In this document: positions 6,707 to 11,580 of the stretch, piece by piece
Position numbering within the stretch: position 1 is the stretch's first letter
Layout: each line of letters opens with the position of its first letter
Assembly (NCBI GenBank): GCA_013152045.1
Contig: JAADGZ010000193.1
Span: 1 to 11,580, forward strand
Length of the DNA stretch: 11,580 bases
From: Gammaproteobacteria bacterium
GTDB taxonomy: Bacteria; Pseudomonadota; Gammaproteobacteria; UBA6429; Thiohalophilaceae
Reading direction: 5' to 3'
The notes under the pieces: model-generated
What the model saw: the letters and a program-made list of their open reading frames with translations, nothing else
What the model was told of the DNA's origin: nothing
Database searches by the model: none
Translations under genes and position numbers: made by a program

Positions 6707-7180
6707 ATGAAAAACATTAAAACGATAGAAGGCGGGTTAGTTATCAATGGCACACGCTTTGGTATTGCCGTTGCGCGTTTCAATAGCTTCGTAGTGGAAA
6801 GTTTACTGGATGGTGCCATCGATACCCTGAACCGGCACGGAGCAGAGGAAAAAAATATCGAAATCGTACGCGTCCCCGGGGCTTTTGAATTGCCGCTGGT
6901 CGTGCAGCGTATGGCGGCTAGTGGTAACTACGATGCAGTGATTGCCCTGGGGGCCGTTATTCGCGGCGGTACGCCGCATTTTGAATATGTTGCCGGTGAG
7001 TGTGTGAAAGGTTTAGCGCAGGTGATGATGCAGAAAGATATTCCGGTGGCGTTTGGAGTGTTGACGGTAGATACCATCGAACAGGCAATTGAACGTGCAG
7101 GTACTAAGGCGGGCAATAAGGGCGTGGAAGCGACGATTTCAGTGATTGAAATGGTCAACCTATTGAATCAGATTAACTGA
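6707..7180 (+). CDS. ribH: 6,7-dimethyl-8-ribityllumazine synthase
   Basis: RibH condenses 5-amino-6-ribitylamino-uracil with DHBP to give lumazine, the penultimate riboflavin step, usually as a cytosolic icosahedral or pentameric assembly. The 157-residue protein has the substrate-binding ARFNSF motif (23-28), VPGAFELP (56-63), [14 protein letters not shown] with the catalytic His91, and the [20 protein letters not shown] segment followed by [11 protein letters not shown] 6707 is chosen over the in-frame TTG (6695) and GTG (6698) because the latter fall in the T tract with no ribosome site, while a GGTGAA sequence precedes ATG 6707 at about the right distance. A possible terminator hairpin lies just upstream, so ribH-nusB may be transcribed less than, or separately from, ribD-ribE-ribBX. 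Confidence 0.97.
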   Translation: MKNIKTIEGGLVINGTRFGIAVARFNSFVVESLLDGAIDTLNRHGAEEKNIEIVRVPGAFELPLVVQRMAASGNYDAVIALGAVIRGGTPHFEYVAGECVKGLAQVMMQKDIPVAFGVLTVDTIEQAIERAGTKAGNKGVEATISVIEMVNLLNQIN

Positions 7181-7210
7181 TCTGCTTGGCTGGAAATTAA
7201 ATAAGATATT

Positions 7211-7654
7211 ATGAAGTTAAATAGTCGCACCCGCGCCCGTCGTCTTGCCATGCAAGGGATTTATGAATGGCAGATGTCGAATAACAATATTGGTGATATT
7301 GAAACTCGCTTGTTGATCGATAGTGATAATAGAAATCTTGATCTCAAACTTTTTCGCGAGTTACTGTTGAATGTGCCGAAACAAACCGATGAACTGGATA
7401 AGCATATTTCTGAATATATAGATCGGCCTATGGCCGAGATTGATCCCGTTGAATCTGCCATCTTGCGGCTTGGCGCATATGAGCTTCTGCGGCGACCGGC
7501 GGTGCCTTATCGGGTGGTGATTAATGAAGCCGTGGAACTGGCCAAAACCTTTGGTGCTGAAGCCGGGCACAAGTATGTAAACGGGGTTATGGATAAATTG
7601 GCGGCCAAATTGCGTAAGCTGGAAATCGCAGAGCGTTTGAAAAATAAATCCTGA
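7211..7654 (+). CDS. nusB: Transcription antitermination protein NusB
   Basis: NusB binds boxA RNA together with ribosomal protein S10 (NusE) and supports antitermination on rRNA operons. The 147-residue all-helical protein shows the family signature: a basic start (SRTRARRLAMQGIYEWQM), the middle segment RPMAEIDPVESAILRLGAYELL, and the C-terminal VPYRVVINEAVELAKTFGAEAGHKYVNGVMDKLA. ATG 7211 begins with MKLNSRTRARR, as expected for the family; the Shine-Dalgarno is weak (ATAAG). It lies 30 bases after ribH, the standard ribH-nusB arrangement, and 29 bases before thiL. Confidence 0.97.
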   Translation: MKLNSRTRARRLAMQGIYEWQMSNNNIGDIETRLLIDSDNRNLDLKLFRELLLNVPKQTDELDKHISEYIDRPMAEIDPVESAILRLGAYELLRRPAVPYRVVINEAVELAKTFGAEAGHKYVNGVMDKLAAKLRKLEIAERLKNKS

Positions 7655-7683
7655 GCGCGTTTTCTCAACACAGGTTGATAGGT

Positions 7684-8676
7684 ATGTCGGTATCTGAATT
7701 CGAGATTATCAACAGATATTTTGCCAGCCGGGCAGTTGCCGACGAGCATATTGTTCTTGGGATAGGTGACGATGCCGCCGTTGTTTCTATGCCCGCCGAT
7801 CAACAATTGGTGGTGTCTATCGATACCCTGATCAGTGGGGTGCATTTCCCGGTGCAGACCTCGGCTGCAGATATCGCCTGGAAAGCACTGGCGGTTAACC
7901 TTAGCGATCTAGCCGCGATGGGGGCGAAGCCGGCCTGGTTCACCTTGGCGCTGAGCCTGCCGGAAGTCAAACATAACTGGCTGGCGGCATTTAGTGAGAG
8001 CCTTGCTGATATTTCTTCGATTTACCAGATCCCACTAGTTGGCGGTGATACCACGCGTGGCCCGCTCAGTATCACTATTCAGGTAGCGGGTTATGTGGCG
8101 TCAGGCCAGGCATTGTTGCGATCCGGCGCTAAAGTGGGTGATCAGATTTTCCTTAGCGGCAGTATTGGCGATGCCGCACTTGGCCTGCATTTGTTGCAGC
8201 AACAGTCTGATAGCCCGGCTGAGACGGATTATCTGAGTCGGGATTTGATCCGACGCTTGAATCGGCCACAGCCACGGATTGAACTGGGCCAAGCGCTATC
8301 GGGAATAGCCAGTGCCTGTATCGATATTTCTGATGGCCTGTTTGCCGATCTCTCGCATATTCTCAAAGCCAGCGCGGTAGGGGCACGTTTACAACAGGCG
8401 CAGATCCCGCTGTCTGAGGCAGCACAACAGTTTCTGACAGATAATCCGTCATTGCGCTCAAGCATTTACAATCGCGGTGATGACTACGAGTTGTGTTTCT
8501 GCGTAGCGGCAGAAAAATGCGGGCAACTTGAGGCGATTGCAAAAGAGCACTACTGTAGTTTAAGTCATATTGGTGAAATCATATCGGGTGATGATTTACA
8601 GTTGTTCGACGCACAAAATAACCGACTTGATTATGACCACGATAGTTACGATCACTTTATGGTAAAACATGAATAA
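7684..8676 (+). CDS. thiL: Thiamine-monophosphate kinase
   Basis: ThiL phosphorylates thiamine monophosphate to thiamine diphosphate, the active cofactor, using ATP. The 330-residue protein has the order of motifs of the ThiL/PurM-like family: SEFEIINRYF at the N-terminus, the metal-binding GIGDDAAVV (Gly26 to Val34), SIDTLISGVHFP, AWKALAVNLSDLAAMGAKP, GGDTTRGPLSIT, RPQPRIELG, CIDISDGLFADLSHIL and RGDDYELCF. ATG 7684 (MSVSEFE) is preferred to a TTG nine bases upstream because AGG at 7672-7674 is nine bases from the ATG but directly abuts the TTG. Its last eight bases overlap pgpA, pointing to translational coupling. Confidence 0.96.
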   Translation: MSVSEFEIINRYFASRAVADEHIVLGIGDDAAVVSMPADQQLVVSIDTLISGVHFPVQTSAADIAWKALAVNLSDLAAMGAKPAWFTLALSLPEVKHNWLAAFSESLADISSIYQIPLVGGDTTRGPLSITIQVAGYVASGQALLRSGAKVGDQIFLSGSIGDAALGLHLLQQQSDSPAETDYLSRDLIRRLNRPQPRIELGQALSGIASACIDISDGLFADLSHILKASAVGARLQQAQIPLSEAAQQFLTDNPSLRSSIYNRGDDYELCFCVAAEKCGQLEAIAKEHYCSLSHIGEIISGDDLQLFDAQNNRLDYDHDSYDHFMVKHE

Positions 8677-9157
8677 AACAGGCGTGCGGCCATCCGTCGT
8701 TATGTTGCGTAATCCTGTGCATTTTCTGAGCCTCGGATTTGGTAGCGGTTTGTTTCCCGTGGCACCGGGCACTGCAGGTACGCTGGCAGCCATTCCGCTT
8801 TATCTTTTGCTGGCGAAGCTAGATCTGACCGCTTATCTGGCCGTTACCTTGCTGCTGTTTGCCCTTGGGGTTTACCTGTGTGAGTTGACGTCCCGAGAAC
8901 TGGGCGGGCTAGATCACCCTGCCATTGTCTGGGATGAGATCGTCGGTTATCTTATTACCATGATTGGCGCGCCGCCGAAAATAGAATGGCTGATTGCCGG
9001 TTTCCTGTTGTTCCGAGTGTTTGACATTCTTAAACCCTGGCCAATTCGGGTACTGGATCGCCGTATCAAGGGCGGCTTGGGGATTATGCTTGATGATGTA
9101 CTTGCCGGTATCTTTGCAGCATTGATACTGCATTATTTTTTCGAATTCATGATTTAA
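8669..9157 (+). CDS. pgpA: Phosphatidylglycerophosphatase A
   Basis: PgpA is an inner-membrane enzyme that dephosphorylates phosphatidylglycerophosphate to phosphatidylglycerol. Family motifs are all visible in the 162-residue protein: LGFGSGLFPVAPGTAGTL (22-38), DHPAIVWDEIVGY (Asp82, Asp89 and Glu90 among the likely metal or catalytic residues), FRVFDILKPWPIRVLD, and GLGIMLDDVLAGIFAA near the end. Hydrophobic stretches around 39-71, 92-115 and 140-160 fit membrane segments. ATG 8669 overlaps the thiL end by eight bases; a second in-frame ATG (8702, MLRNPVHFL) is possible, but the overlap favours the first. It closes the nrdR-to-pgpA block; a decayed palindromic repeat follows. Confidence 0.95.
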   Translation: MNKTGVRPSVVMLRNPVHFLSLGFGSGLFPVAPGTAGTLAAIPLYLLLAKLDLTAYLAVTLLLFALGVYLCELTSRELGGLDHPAIVWDEIVGYLITMIGAPPKIEWLIAGFLLFRVFDILKPWPIRVLDRRIKGGLGIMLDDVLAGIFAALILHYFFEFMI

Positions 9158-9172
9158 TCTATTTGTGTGTGA

Positions 9173-9197
9173 TACCCCGTCTGCTTGTGGCGAGGTA
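9173..9197 (+). repeat. Second, partly decayed copy of the TACCCCG palindrome
   Basis: TACCCCGTCTGCTTGTGG and the following bases match the copy at 6654-6678 at most positions, as do the bases just after (TAGCTTATTT versus TAGTTTATTT). Changes such as CGAGGTA in place of CGGGGTA weaken the stem. It lies upstream of the protease gene, as the first copy lies upstream of ribH. It lacks the long T run. Confidence 0.7.
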
Positions 9198-9231
9198 GCT
9201 TATTTAGCAGCCAGTCGTTTCGGGAGTCATC

Positions 9232-9900
9232 ATGCCGGTCAACAAAATTCTGTTAACGCTGATCCTGTTGTTGCCTTTGTTGTCAGCAACAAGCACCGCC
9301 GCGCCGAATGATAATAGCGAAACCATCATGGTACTGGGGCTGTTCAAGGATCGCGCGGTGATTCGCATCGGTAAACAACAGCACATGCTGCGCGTGGGTG
9401 AAACAACGCCGGAAGGTGTAAAACTGATTGAGGCTGACAGCGAGAAAGCGGTACTGGAGTTCAGAGGCAAAAAAAACACCTATTTGCTTGGGCGGCAGAT
9501 CAGTAGTCATTTCAAAAAGGCCAAAATAAAAGGCGAAGCGAATATCTGGCCTGTGAATGGCATGTATATGGTGGGCGGCGCAATTAACGGCCAGCCGGTA
9601 AAATTTATGCTGGACACCGGCGCGAGCTGGATTTCCATGAACAGTCAGCACGCGCGGCGCCTGGGTCTGGATTACCGGGTTTCCGGCAGACGCAGTTCAG
9701 TATCAACGGCAAGTGGCACCGCACAGGTTTTTCTGATCAATCTTGATCGGGTCAGAGTGGGGGATATCGTGCTACACCATATCAAAGCCGCAGTCCTGGA
9801 AGGAAACTCTCCCACCGAAATATTACTGGGTATGTCCTTTCTTGAGCGGGTCGATATTCAGCGCAAGGGGCTAATGATGACCCTGAAGAAAAAGTGGTAG
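9232..9900 (+). CDS. Exported retropepsin-like aspartic protease (clan AA, single-domain)
   Basis: The 222-residue protein starts with a hydrophobic signal peptide (about 1-23, cleavage near STAA), so it is periplasmic or membrane-anchored. Residues about 30-90 (MVLGLFKDRAVIRIGKQ ... LRVGETTPEGVKLIEAD ... YLLGR) have the short-strand pattern of GspC-like or PDZ-like accessory regions. Residues about 105-222 form one retropepsin-type lobe: GGAINGQPVKFMLDTGAS with the catalytic Asp128-Thr-Gly, and later EILLGMSFL, which fits the hydrophobic-hydrophobic-Gly motif of the fold. A single lobe means the active enzyme must be a dimer, as in the TIGR02281-type bacterial proteases. Substrate and role are unknown. 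The start is supported by GGGAG five bases before the ATG. There is no clear terminator after it. Confidence 0.85.
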   Translation: MPVNKILLTLILLLPLLSATSTAAPNDNSETIMVLGLFKDRAVIRIGKQQHMLRVGETTPEGVKLIEADSEKAVLEFRGKKNTYLLGRQISSHFKKAKIKGEANIWPVNGMYMVGGAINGQPVKFMLDTGASWISMNSQHARRLGLDYRVSGRRSSVSTASGTAQVFLINLDRVRVGDIVLHHIKAAVLEGNSPTEILLGMSFLERVDIQRKGLMMTLKKKW

Positions 9901-10061
9901 ACATGCTTTTTAGTTGCGAGTTGTTAGTCCTGTAGCGGGCACTGAGTAAAATGAAACCTGACCGATTTCGAACGGTAGCGATAGCTTCCGCCAAATGCGT
10001 ATAGGCAGCTGTCGTTCCGTGGGGGCATGGTCTTTTTTTAAATCGTTTTTATCATGGACCT

Positions 10062-10259
10062 AATGAGAGAGAGGCGAGCCAAATGGAGCTTCGTGGCTAT
10101 TGAACCCTCGGTAGGGTGGGCATGTTTTTTGTGCCCACGCGGAAAAATTTAAGGCTCCGCTTCAGCTTTAAATTAAGGCTCAAACGCGTGGACACAAAAA
10201 CCGAGCACTACACAGGCACTTCCTTTGGGGTTGCCCACCCTACCGGCGGCTCTCTCGTT
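10062..10259 (+). repeat. Compound inverted repeat, GTAGGGTGGGCA family (MITE-like)
   Basis: GGTAGGGTGGGCA (10110-10122) is nearly the inverse of TTGCCCACCCTACC (10231-10244). TTTTTTGTGCCCACGCG (10125-10141) pairs with CGCGTGGACACAAAAA (10185-10200) with one mismatch. AATTTAAGGCT and AGCTTTAAATT form an inner hairpin. Outermost, AATGAGAGAG (10062-10071) matches CTCTCTCGTT (10250-10259) as a near-inverse. As in the copy at 6563-6646, each GTGGGCA can also pair locally with TGCCCAC. It contains no ORF, so if mobile it would be non-autonomous. Confidence 0.7.
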
Positions 10260-10306
10260 CTTGCCAGGCAAATGGATACCTGAATCAGTGTATCGATTGA
10301 GGTATG

Positions 10307-10332
10307 GGTTCCCACGCGGGAGCGTGGGAACC
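10307..10332 (+). repeat. Perfect hairpin GGTTCCCACGC / GCGTGGGAACC
   Basis: Two 11-base arms (10307-10317 and 10322-10332) are exactly inverse with a GGGA loop. No T tract follows on either side. Hairpins of the GTTCCCACGC...GCGTGGGAAC type recur in many bacterial genomes, as I recall, so this is probably a dispersed REP-like repeat and not a terminator. Confidence 0.75.
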
Positions 10333-10354
10333 AGAAATGATTGCGCATATCTAC

Positions 10355-10558
10355 AAAGGTGACATAAAGCGCCAGGAATGAGAAGAGAAAATGTGCTTAG
10401 GTTATTTAACTGTCAGCATCGTCCCTTTCAGGGGTTTTCATCATACCACCTGCTTTGTGGGTGGTTGTTGATTTAGGTGTGTGTTTTTCAGCCTGACAGC
10501 GATGCATGTTGAGATAAACAGATAATGGCTGGGCAGAATCGATACACCCGTCACCTTT
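10355..10558 (+). promoter_or_regulatory. Candidate structured leader upstream of the peptidase-like gene
   Basis: AAAGGTGAC (10355-10363) is the exact inverse of GTCACCTTT (10550-10558). Inside, GCATCG (10416-10421) is inverse to CGATGC (10500-10505), enclosing two small hairpins, CCCT/AGGG (10423-10433) and ACCACC/GGTGGT (10445-10465). CTGTCAG (10410-10416) is also inverse to CTGACAG (10493-10499) in an order that would cross the GCATCG pairing, as in a pseudoknot or a switch. The region ends 25 bases before the next ATG. I recognise no known riboswitch or RNA family. Confidence 0.3.
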
Positions 10559-10583
10559 TAAGCTCAATAGGAAAAAATTAATA

Positions 10584-11363
10584 ATGATATTTGATTTATT
10601 TGCCAGGCGGGAACTGCTGGCAGAAGATACGGTTGAATGGCTGTTTGATAATTTTGCCTGGGCACTGCGTAATTTTGATCGCAATGTTTTTTTTAATGAA
10701 AGCATTCTGGTGATTCCCTCTAACCGACATTTTCCAGGTAGAGTGAATAGTGTTGAGGGCATGGCCAGCCTGATTTTTGAGCAGGTAAAAACCTATGCCA
10801 GTATGAAACATTGGCCATGCCGACTGATAGATCAGAGTCGGGCCAGTGAGTTTTCGCAACCGGCAAATATCCAGATCCCTGGCCGCATTCGTGGTGCTGA
10901 CGAAGTTGAATCTGATTTTGTGGCGCAGGAAAATAAATTACTGATTGTCTATAATCCGCATCAAATCAATGATCCTGAGGCCATGATTGCGAGCTATGCG
11001 CATACCTTGGCGCATTATCTGGGGTCAATGGCGCAGGACCCCGCACCCGGCGCAGAAGAACTCTGGCCACATATAACCGAAATCCTCGCCGTGTTTATGG
11101 GTTTTGGCACCATGTTTGCCAACAGTGCTTCAGTGTTCAGGGGTGGTTGTGGCAGTTGCCATAATCCACTGGCTGAACGACGCGCTTTTTTGTCGCAGGA
11201 TGAAGTGACGTATGCTCTGGCCTTGTTTTGTGTGTTAAAAGAGGTGCCCAATAAAGATGTGTTGCCGCACCTGAAAAAACATTTGCGTCCAGTTTTCAAA
11301 AAAGCGGTAAAAGAACTACGTCAGAAAAACACTGAGCTGGATAATTTAAGAGCCATCAATTAA
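10584..11363 (+). CDS. Cytosolic protein resembling a zinc metallopeptidase, catalytic Glu missing
   Basis: I cannot name this 259-residue protein. It has no signal peptide or obvious membrane segment. Residues about 120-210 recall the peptidase-like family in which HELxH is followed some 20 residues later by an acidic residue in an LTDLLTVF-like segment and then a GYALALF-like helix. Here the corresponding parts are AHTLAHYL (His140, Thr141, His144), HITEILAVFMGFGTMFANSA (Glu166 as the possible third ligand) and DEVTYALALF. The two histidines and the acid remain, but Thr141 replaces the glutamate needed for hydrolysis, so it may bind metal without cleaving peptides. Residues 189-193 read Cys-Gly-Ser-Cys-His, a CxxCH motif; with no export signal, haem c attachment is unlikely. 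The C-terminus is basic and helical. An AGGA ribosome site lies 11 bases before the ATG. The family likeness is from memory only. Confidence 0.7.
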   Translation: MIFDLFARRELLAEDTVEWLFDNFAWALRNFDRNVFFNESILVIPSNRHFPGRVNSVEGMASLIFEQVKTYASMKHWPCRLIDQSRASEFSQPANIQIPGRIRGADEVESDFVAQENKLLIVYNPHQINDPEAMIASYAHTLAHYLGSMAQDPAPGAEELWPHITEILAVFMGFGTMFANSASVFRGGCGSCHNPLAERRAFLSQDEVTYALALFCVLKEVPNKDVLPHLKKHLRPVFKKAVKELRQKNTELDNLRAIN

Positions 11364-11372
11364 AGCTAAGGG

Positions 11373-11378
11373 TATAAT
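11373..11378 (+). promoter_or_regulatory. Possible -10 element upstream of tcdA
   Basis: GGGTATAATTT contains a perfect TATAAT hexamer 37 bases before the likely tcdA start. I find no good -35 hexamer at normal spacing, so this is only a weak promoter candidate. Confidence 0.3.
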
Positions 11379-11415
11379 TTGCTTTTGGCCTGCATTTCAT
11401 TAGAGATAAGCATCC

Positions 11416-11580
11416 TTGTCTGATCATGAATACCAGCAACGTTTTGGCGGTCTGCGCCGACTTTATGGTGATGTAGCCTTTGCCCGGTTGCCGCAGCTTC
11501 ACTTTTGCGTCATCGGTATCGGTGGCGTGGGTTCCTGGGTGGTGGAGGCCTTTGCCCGTTCCGGTATCTGCCGCCTGACC
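11416..11580 (+). CDS. tcdA: tRNA threonylcarbamoyladenosine dehydratase (N-terminal part)
   Basis: The first 55 codons are present and the gene runs off the right edge. The translation SDHEYQQRFGGLRRLYGD ... CVIGIGGVGSWVVEAFARSGI matches the N-terminus of TcdA (CsdL/YgdL), an E1-like enzyme that uses ATP to cyclise t6A37 in tRNA to ct6A. The GIGGVGSW glycine-rich nucleotide-binding loop and the RFGG..RLYG signature are both clear. The start is TTG at 11416: an in-frame stop (TAA, 11407-11409) lies just upstream, no ATG or GTG occurs in frame before the conserved region, and GAG (11403-11405) can serve as the ribosome site. The ATG at 11426 is in another frame. The gene follows the peptidase-like gene after 52 bases. 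Confidence 0.9.
   Translation, partial: MSDHEYQQRFGGLRRLYGDVAFARLPQLHFCVIGIGGVGSWVVEAFARSGICRLT

Larger units (their letters stand above)
9901..10583. other. Gene-free stretch of about 680 bases rich in inverted repeats
   Basis: I see no credible gene here on either strand. From 9901 to about 10061 nothing stands out, apart from TAGTTGCGAGTTGTTAGT (9911-9928), which faintly recalls the repeat units before nrdR. Then come a compound inverted repeat (10062-10259), a perfect hairpin (10307-10332), and nested complementary segments (10355-10558) leading to the next gene. The stretch separates the protease gene from an apparently independent gene. Confidence 0.7.

Noticed and set aside
7675..7683. 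Upstream TTG start for thiL
   Set aside because: The AGG ribosome site directly abuts this TTG, while it is well spaced for the ATG at 7684.
9283..9651. Antisense ORF opposite the protease gene
   Set aside because: The sense frame has a signal peptide, a DTG motif and a ribosome site; the antisense translation looks like random composition.
10391..10471. Small sense ORF of 26 codons in the leader before the peptidase-like gene
   Set aside because: A GAAGAG purine tract precedes the ATG, but codons run through the two hairpins and the peptide has no recognisable feature; not enough support to call a gene or leader peptide.
9901..10583. CRISPR array or tRNA in the gene-free stretch
   Set aside because: No regularly spaced direct repeats and no cloverleaf-compatible segments were found; the repeats present are inverted and of different kinds.
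10406..10762. Antisense ORF covering the leader and 5' end of the peptidase-like gene
   Set aside because: Low-complexity Ser/Lys/Thr-rich translation without motifs, overlapping a better-supported sense gene.
11148..11162. CxxCH as a covalent haem c site in the peptidase-like protein
   Set aside because: The protein has no signal peptide, while haem c attachment takes place in the periplasm; one such motif can arise by chance.

Overview
The window is a chromosomal segment of a Gram-negative bacterium, most likely a gammaproteobacterium. The evidence is an outer-membrane FadL-type porin, the gene order nrdR-ribD-ribE-ribB(X)-ribH-nusB-thiL-pgpA that is usual in that class, and a TcdA homologue. 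Base composition looks moderate, around 50% G+C by eye. The intergenic gaps carry many short hairpin-forming repeats of a kind I associate from memory with environmental gammaproteobacteria such as methanotrophs and sulfur oxidisers. I cannot name the genus.

Layout. Positions 1-1507 hold the 3' end of a FadL/OmpP1-like porin gene, a terminator, a gene for an exported protein I do not recognise, and a strong terminator. Positions 1674-2927 are glyA. Positions 3045-9157 are one co-directional housekeeping block: nrdR, ribD, ribE (riboflavin synthase alpha chain), a RibB protein with a degenerate GTP cyclohydrolase II-like domain (RibBX), ribH, nusB, thiL and pgpA. Positions 9232-9900 encode an exported retropepsin-like aspartic protease. 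Positions 9901-10583 form the only long gene-free stretch; it holds inverted repeats and a possibly structured leader. Positions 10584-11363 encode a cytosolic protein resembling a zinc metallopeptidase that has lost its catalytic glutamate. From 11416 the window runs into the 5' part of tcdA. All genes are on the + strand.

How the genes work together. RibD makes the pyrimidine intermediate, the RibB domain makes 3,4-dihydroxy-2-butanone 4-phosphate, RibH joins them to lumazine, and RibE dismutates lumazine to riboflavin. The first enzyme, GTP cyclohydrolase II, is not credibly supplied here, because the GCHII-like half of RibBX lacks two of three zinc cysteines and the downstream catalytic motif. 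A separate ribA is expected elsewhere. NrdR (control of ribonucleotide reductase genes), NusB (antitermination), ThiL (thiamine diphosphate) and PgpA (phosphatidylglycerol) are the usual passengers of this block.

The coding content is mostly ordinary. I see no new multi-gene system. The points worth a second look are the repeats that sit on gene ends and translation starts (glyA/nrdR, ribD/ribE, ribBX/ribH), the inactive-looking GCHII domain, the nested inverted repeats at 10355-10558, the degenerate peptidase-like protein that also carries a CxxCH motif, and the unrecognised exported protein beside the FadL-like porin.
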